A stretch of 64,000 nt of DNA from Candidatus Leptovillus affinis (GTDB lineage Bacteria; Chloroflexota; Anaerolineae; Promineifilales; Promineifilaceae), in assembly GCA_016705235.1 (NCBI GenBank), contig JADIYP010000006.1, forward strand, positions 1,116,001 to 1,180,000. Direction: 5' to 3'. Position numbers and translations under genes: made by a program. How positions within the stretch are numbered: position 1 is the first letter of the stretch; the number at the start of each line of letters is the position of its first letter. Below are positions 59,308 to 64,000 of this stretch, in pieces. The notes beneath the pieces were generated by a model. It was not told the DNA's origin. It ran no database searches and saw only the letters and a list, made by a program, of their open reading frames with translations.

Positions 59308-62300
59308 ATGGCAACGTTATCAGATCGGTCAACAAGGGCGAAACCTGTCGCCCACACGATGCTGCTGGTGGCTGCCGGAGCATGTTTGCTGGCTGGCAGC
59401 CTGGCGCTGACGCGGATTTTGTATGAGGGGCTGTTTCCGCGTTGGTGGTGGCTGGCACGGCCGTTTCCCGTCATATCTATCTCGCTGGGCACGGCCGTTC
59501 TCCTCACCTGGGTTGTGAATAGGACACGGATACACGCGGATGAACGCGGATGGTTTTTGCTGCCGCTGATGTTGAATCTGCTGTGGCTGTTTGACCCGGC
59601 GGTGGATTTGGTGCGCAGTCAGTTGATTTTTGGCGCGTCACTGTGGCTGGCGGCGCTGCTGCTGGCGCGGGCTTCCGCCGCGCCCCGGGCGTGGCGCTGG
59701 CTGGGGCCGCTGTTTGTGCTGGCCGCCCTGCTGCCCGTCTACCTGCTGACGATGCCCAACGCCGTGGGGCAGGCCGATACGTTCGAGTTTCAGGTGGTCG
59801 CGCCGCAGTTGGGCCTCGCCCACCCCACCGGCTACCCGCTGTTTTTGCTGCTGGGCAAGCTGTTCACGCTTATCCCGCTAAACACGGTGGCGTGGCGGCT
59901 GAATTTCGCTGTGATGGTTTATGGACTGGCGGCGGCCTGCCTGCTGTTTGGGCTGGGCTATCGGCTGCGGGCGCGGGGAGAGGTGGCGGTGATAACGGCC
60001 GTTACCCTCGGCCTCATCCCCACCTTCTGGAGCCAATCCATCGAAGCCGAAGTCTACACCCTCCACGCTCTGATTGTGGTGGCCGCGCTGTTTGTGATGC
60101 GCGAAATTGGCGATTGGCGATTGGCGATCGGAGACAGTGAGAACGCCTCCCCCACCCCCACACCCGCTCCCCCGCTCTCCCGCTCTCCCCTACTCCTCTT
60201 CTTCCTCCTCGGCCTGGGCCTGACCAATCACCTGACCACCGTCTTCCTCCTCCCCGCCGCCGCCCTGACACTCTGGTTCGCCGGCTATTTCCGCCGCAAA
60301 TCTCTAATCGCCAATCTCCAATCCCTCCTCCTCCTCGCCCTGGCCTTTGCCCTGCCGCTGCTGTTGTACGCCTATTTGCCGCTGCGGTGGACGGCCGTTA
60401 ACCACGAACCCATGGGCCTCAGCCGCTTTGTCGATTGGGTCATCGGCGGGCGGTTTCAGGGGGCGCTGCAATGGCGCGCCTGGCTGGACGATCCCACCCG
60501 CTACGAAGTGGTGGGCCGCATTTATCTGAACAATTGGGGCTGGGTGAACCTGGCTATCGCCGCCCTCGGCCTCATCACCCTGCTCATTCGCCGCTGGCAG
60601 TTCGCCCTCATTCTGCTGATCACCTGGATCGGCGTCACCTTCTACGCACTCAACTACTATGTGCCTGATCTGGCCGTCTTTTTGATGGGTGCGCAGGTGG
60701 TAACGGCCGTTTTCTGGCTGGCCGGCGCGAATTGGGTGGTGGCGATTGGCGATTGGAAACTGCAAACGAAGCCCAATCTCCAGTCTTTAGTCTCCAGTCT
60801 CCTGCTCCTGCTCCTCATTCTCCCCACCCTCCTTCTCGCGGTGGCCCACTGGCCGCAAATTGACCAGTCCGGCGACGATGGGCTGATGGTCTGGGGGCAG
60901 GGCGTGCTGGAAATGCCGCTGGCCGAGGGCGCGGCCATCCTGGCCGACAGTGAAAAGATCGCCCCGCTGTATTATTTGCAGCAGGCGGAGGGCGTGCGCC
61001 CCGATCTGGACATCATGGTGCTGCCCGATGAGGCGGCCTACCGCGCCGAACTGGACCAACGCCTCGCCGCCGGGCAGTCCGTCTATCTGGCGCGCTTTTT
61101 ACCGGGATTGGAAGGGGTCTATTATCTGCGTTCGATGGGGCCGCTGACGGAAGTAAGCCTTGAGCCGCTGACCACGCTGCCAGACACGGCCGTTTCCTCC
61201 CCCCTCGCCTTCGACAACATCCTGCTACTTGCTTATGAATGGCAGCCAGAAGCCGCCATCGACCCAACCCAGGCCGCCCTCACCCTCTACTGGCAGCCAA
61301 ACAACCCAACCAACCAACCAACCAACCAACCCCTCCAGGTCTACCTGCGCCTGGGCGACTACACCAGCGACGGCCGTTTCCCCGCCAACAACTTCTACCC
61401 CACCAATGCCTGGAAAGGGGACGAAATTGTGCCGGACTTCCACCTGCTGCCCCGGCCAATTCTGGACCGGCCGCAAAAACTCAACCTGCAAATCGCCCTG
61501 GCCCCGCCGTTTACGCCCCCCGATGCGCTGGATTGGCAGAAAATCACGGCCGTTTCCCTCCCTGCCACGCCCTTCACCAACCTGCCACAGCCGATTCGCG
61601 CCCAAATTGGCCCCGCCGCCCTGCTGTCTGTGGACTTTGCGGCGCAAATCCGGCCGCAGCAGCCGCTAAACGTGCTGCTGTCGGGCTACGGCGAACCGTC
61701 GGGCATCCAGGCAGTGCTGCTGGCGGAAGGCGAAACCCTGCCCAATTTGCCTCTGGCGCGCGTCATCTACCGCGGACCGCTGGCCGAACGGCCGTTTACG
61801 ATGGCCAAAACGGTGGTCGGGGTGGCAGAGAACGGCCGTTACCAACTTGTCCTCACGCGCCCGGGCCAGACACTCATTTGCGGCTGGCTCCAGCCGGTAA
61901 GTGTGGCCTGCCCGCTGGGTGATGTGGTCGTCAGCGGCGCGCCGCTGCCCGCTGGGGCCATCAACTACGACGACAAAATCGCCCTGCTGGACGTGGCCCT
62001 CGCCGACACCACCTTGCAGCCCGGCGGCCAGCTTGCCCTGACGCTGCAATGGCAGGCATTAGCCCCCATCAACGACGATTACACCGTTTTCTTGCAAGTG
62101 GTGGACGCTCAGGACCGCCTCGTGGGGCAGGTAGACGCCTGGCCGCTGCAAGGCACGCTGCCCACCAGCCAATGGACGCCCGGCCAGACCATCACCGACC
62201 CGTACACCATCCAATTGGACCCGGACATGCCGCCCGGGGCGTATCGCCTGCTGATTGGCTGGTATCTTTTGGCCGATTTGCGCCGCCTGCCCATCCTAAA

Positions 62301-62358
62301 CGCCGACGGCGCGCCGGTAGACGACAAACTAGCTGTGTCTGGTTTGATGGTAGAATGA
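59308..62358 (+). CDS. DUF2723 membrane glycosyltransferase-like protein
   Basis: A 1016-residue protein with about 12 helices in the first 560 residues. The family hallmark is ADTFEFQVVAPQLGLAHPTG followed by YPLFLLLGKLFTLIPLN, with WRLNFAVMVYGLAAACLLFG. The second half is an exported beta-rich region. The family is linked to protein or lipid glycosylation on the outer face. The N-terminal ATG 59308 is preferred. Three segments (RTRIHADERGW near residue 70, IGDWRLAIGDSENASPTPTP near 270, AIGDWKLQTKPNLQSLVSS near 480) come from repeat-like DNA. Confidence 0.85.
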   Translation: MATLSDRSTRAKPVAHTMLLVAAGACLLAGSLALTRILYEGLFPRWWWLARPFPVISISLGTAVLLTWVVNRTRIHADERGWFLLPLMLNLLWLFDPAVDLVRSQLIFGASLWLAALLLARASAAPRAWRWLGPLFVLAALLPVYLLTMPNAVGQADTFEFQVVAPQLGLAHPTGYPLFLLLGKLFTLIPLNTVAWRLNFAVMVYGLAAACLLFGLGYRLRARGEVAVITAVTLGLIPTFWSQSIEAEVYTLHALIVVAALFVMREIGDWRLAIGDSENASPTPTPAPPLSRSPLLLFFLLGLGLTNHLTTVFLLPAAALTLWFAGYFRRKSLIANLQSLLLLALAFALPLLLYAYLPLRWTAVNHEPMGLSRFVDWVIGGRFQGALQWRAWLDDPTRYEVVGRIYLNNWGWVNLAIAALGLITLLIRRWQFALILLITWIGVTFYALNYYVPDLAVFLMGAQVVTAVFWLAGANWVVAIGDWKLQTKPNLQSLVSSLLLLLLILPTLLLAVAHWPQIDQSGDDGLMVWGQGVLEMPLAEGAAILADSEKIAPLYYLQQAEGVRPDLDIMVLPDEAAYRAELDQRLAAGQSVYLARFLPGLEGVYYLRSMGPLTEVSLEPLTTLPDTAVSSPLAFDNILLLAYEWQPEAAIDPTQAALTLYWQPNNPTNQPTNQPLQVYLRLGDYTSDGRFPANNFYPTNAWKGDEIVPDFHLLPRPILDRPQKLNLQIALAPPFTPPDALDWQKITAVSLPATPFTNLPQPIRAQIGPAALLSVDFAAQIRPQQPLNVLLSGYGEPSGIQAVLLAEGETLPNLPLARVIYRGPLAERPFTMAKTVVGVAENGRYQLVLTRPGQTLICGWLQPVSVACPLGDVVVSGAPLPAGAINYDDKIALLDVALADTTLQPGGQLALTLQWQALAPINDDYTVFLQVVDAQDRLVGQVDAWPLQGTLPTSQWTPGQTITDPYTIQLDPDMPPGAYRLLIGWYLLADLRRLPILNADGAPVDDKLAVSGLMVE

Positions 62359-62398
62359 GGCCAGATTGGACCAATCGACGCCACTAAAGGAATTTGCT

Positions 62399-63586
62399 AT
62401 GCCTGAACCTATTATTCGCCCGCTGGAACCGGCAGAAATGCCGGAGATTATGTACCACCTGACCAGTTATGCTTTTAATCCGACGCCGCCCTGGCCGGAC
62501 AAGGCGCGGCGGCTGGAGTTGTTGAGCAAGCGACAAGAAGCCACGTACATGGCGCTGTTTGCGGGGGACACGGCCGTTTCCGTTGCTGCCAGCACGCCCA
62601 TGAGCCAGCAAGTGCGCGGCAAAATCTTCAACATGGGCGGCATTTGGGGCGTGGCCACACGGCCGGAAGCCCGCCGCCAGGGCTACTGCCGCCGCGTGCT
62701 GACGGAATTGCTGACGGCCGTGCGCGATTCCGGCTGCGCCTTCACCACCCTCTACCCCTTCCGCGAATCATTTTATGAACGCCTGGGCTACACCACCTTC
62801 CCCCTGCCCATCAAAGCCCGCTTCAACCCGGCCAATCTGGCCCCGCTGCTCAAAATGGACCTGCCCGGCCACGTGGAGACGGCGCTTATCGGCGAGGTAT
62901 ACCCCGCTTACCACCTGTTTTTGCAGCAGCTACAGCGGCAAACGCACGGCATGGCCATCATGAAGGCCAATTTGCAGCGCGGCCCGAACCAGCCGGATGG
63001 CCTGTGGGTGGCGCAGGCGGTGGTAGACGGCCGTGTGCAGGGCATGATGCTCTATGACATCAAAGGCGCGGAAGTGACCCAGTTCACGCTGCGGGCCATT
63101 CGTTTTTACGCTGCATCCCCGGCCGGGCGTTACCTGCTGCTGGACTGGATTGCCCGCCATATCGACCAGGCCAATCTGGCCGAACTATGGCTCTCCCCCA
63201 CCGACCGCCCGGAAACCTGGCTGGCCGACCTGGCCGTCAGCACGGAGTCGATGAATCGCGCGCCGATGGGGCGGGTGCTGGACGTGGCCCAAATGGGCGG
63301 GCAGCAGGTGGGCGACGGCCGTTTCACCGCCGCCATCCACGACCCCCTCTGCCCATGGAATGAAGGTAACTGGGAATTTGTGGGGGAAAACGGCCGTCTG
63401 CACGTCCAACCAGCCGCCGCCGCCGACTGCGCCCTGACCATCCAGGGCCTTTCCGCGCTCGTCTACGGAACCCACGACCCCGCCGACTTCGCCCTGCGCG
63501 GCTGGGGCCGCCCGGATGAGGAAGTGCAGGCGGCGATGCGCGCACTCTTCCCCCCGCGCCTCCCCCACATCCACGAAATCTTCTAG
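62399..63586 (+). CDS. Eis-like GNAT acetyltransferase
   Basis: A 395-residue protein. The N-terminal GNAT domain has GIWGVATRPEARRQGYCRRVL, the acetyl-CoA pyrophosphate loop, and YPFRESFYERLGYTTF. A second GNAT-like region and a C-terminal sterol-carrier-like domain (CALTIQGLSALVYGTHD) complete the Eis architecture. Such enzymes acetylate amines on aminoglycosides or proteins. ATG 62399 follows AAAGGA. Confidence 0.9.
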   Translation: MPEPIIRPLEPAEMPEIMYHLTSYAFNPTPPWPDKARRLELLSKRQEATYMALFAGDTAVSVAASTPMSQQVRGKIFNMGGIWGVATRPEARRQGYCRRVLTELLTAVRDSGCAFTTLYPFRESFYERLGYTTFPLPIKARFNPANLAPLLKMDLPGHVETALIGEVYPAYHLFLQQLQRQTHGMAIMKANLQRGPNQPDGLWVAQAVVDGRVQGMMLYDIKGAEVTQFTLRAIRFYAASPAGRYLLLDWIARHIDQANLAELWLSPTDRPETWLADLAVSTESMNRAPMGRVLDVAQMGGQQVGDGRFTAAIHDPLCPWNEGNWEFVGENGRLHVQPAAAADCALTIQGLSALVYGTHDPADFALRGWGRPDEEVQAAMRALFPPRLPHIHEIF

Positions 63587-63587
63587 C

Positions 63588-63679
63588 TAACAGCTTAAAG
63601 CTAACAGCTAACAGCTTAAAGCTAACAGCTAACAGCTTAAAGCTAACAGCTAACAGCTATAAGCTATAAGCTATAAGCT
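63588..63679. repeat. 21-bp tandem repeat, AGCTAACAGCTTAAAGCTAAC
   Basis: Three units of 21 bases, then AGCTATAAGCTATAAGC and a closing CTGTTAGC. The words AGCTAACAGCT and AGCTGTTAGCT are near-complements, so it can fold. It lies between the stop codons of convergent genes. Confidence 0.9.
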
Positions 63680-64000
63680 GTTAGCGCCCACGCGCCGTAG
63701 CCCACCACGCGGTCTTTGCGCCCGGCGGTATCGCCGGAGCTGCGCAAATCCAGGCGGTGGGCGGTTAGATGGCGCTGCTGCGCGGCCAGCAGCAAGCCCT
63801 GGATGGGCAGCCGCCCGCAGGCCGATTCGCGGCCAAGTCCGGCCGGGTTCAACTGCTCGATGGCCTGCGCCGTGGCCAGGTCCAGCGCCTGCGCCGTGGC
63901 GTAATCCTGGTAATGGCTCAGGTCGGAGCTGATAACGATGAGCGTTTCCGGGCCGCCCCAGAGCAAATCGAGAACGGCCGTTACCTCCTCCGACGTCACG
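63664..64000 (-). CDS. AmmeMemoRadiSam system protein B (Memo family), partial
   Basis: The C-terminal 112 residues of a protein that continues beyond the window. LIVISSDLSHYQDYATAQALD, RESACGRLPIQGLLLA, LDLRSSGDTAG and DRVVGYGAWALT are the strongest motifs of the Memo family, a class of metal-dependent dioxygenase-like proteins that occur with AMMECR1 and radical SAM proteins. The GTG at 63999 is in frame but is not taken as the start. Confidence 0.9.
   Translation of the reverse strand, partial: VTSEEVTAVLDLLWGGPETLIVISSDLSHYQDYATAQALDLATAQAIEQLNPAGLGRESACGRLPIQGLLLAAQQRHLTAHRLDLRSSGDTAGRKDRVVGYGAWALTAYSL

Larger units (their letters stand above)
1312..63981. repeat. Dispersed palindrome ACGGCCGT (more than 100 copies)
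   Basis: The 8-base palindrome ACGGCCGT, often as AACGGCCGTT, recurs across the window on a scale far above the one copy expected by chance. It lies in coding frames (as TAV, NGR, DGR, RPF codons), between genes, and in each of the five TPR repeats. It is nearly absent from 12.83 to 17.93 kb. It is a candidate highly iterated palindrome comparable in behaviour to HIP1 of cyanobacteria. Confidence 0.9.

Noticed and set aside
63588..63679. Possible CRISPR array
   Set aside because: The 21-bp units follow each other without spacers.
1..64000. tRNA or rRNA genes
   Set aside because: No cloverleaf, CCA end or rRNA segment was recognised by eye on either strand; a covariance search is required to be sure.

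Overview
The window is one contiguous piece of bacterial chromosome, about 55% GC by eye and gene-dense, cut at both ends: a ppk1 gene enters from the left and a Memo-family gene leaves on the right. The best guess for the organism is a Chloroflexota bacterium of the Anaerolineae type. This is an inference from a complex I membrane arm with two NuoM subunits, an Fo-only ATP synthase operon whose b subunit carries a delta-like tail, and many long secreted or membrane glycosyltransferase proteins. No rRNA or tRNA gene was recognised, so the placement is soft.

Layout. 1-2.2 kb: polyphosphate kinase tail, a universal stress protein and two small membrane proteins. 2.4-11.2 kb (+): an eleven-gene operon for a group 4, energy-converting membrane [NiFe] hydrogenase with its own maturation protease. 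11.3-12.7 kb: a small membrane protein facing a phosphohydrolase gene that looks frameshifted. 12.9-15.4 kb (-): atpZ/I-B-E-F, with no F1 genes. 15.5-24.9 kb (-): nuoH-J-K-L-M-M-N, and nuoA at 25.1-25.4 kb as a separate unit with its own terminator; the peripheral-arm genes are absent. 25.6-31.7 kb: a response regulator, a glutaredoxin, an ECF-like sigma factor with a zinc-binding partner, DUF427, glucokinase, 6-phosphogluconolactonase and SbcD. 31.8-39.6 kb (-): a secreted kelch protein, ileS, an unknown gene and an AlaX editing protein behind a T-box leader. 39.8-45.2 kb: two receiver proteins, an MBL-fold hydrolase, folD, mobA and a HemW-like enzyme. 45.5-51.7 kb (+): a GAF histidine kinase, NfeD protease, CBS protein, biotinyl carrier, M24 peptidase and a glycosidase-like lipoprotein. 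51.8-55.5 kb (-): a GT-C glycosyltransferase and a DUF47/PiT phosphate uptake pair. 55.9-58.6 kb (+): a P-loop ATPase and a TPR protein with five almost identical repeats. 59.3-64 kb: a DUF2723 membrane protein, an Eis-like acetyltransferase and the Memo fragment.

How it fits together. From 2.4 to 25.5 kb nearly everything is energy conservation: hydrogen-linked ion pumping, the ATP synthase membrane sector and the complex I membrane arm. The remainder is housekeeping and signalling.

The most unusual layer is sequence structure rather than gene content. The palindrome ACGGCCGT occurs more than a hundred times, in genes and between them. Several families of inverted repeats fill the gaps, and some of them also lie inside reading frames, most clearly a 34-bp perfect hairpin within ileS.
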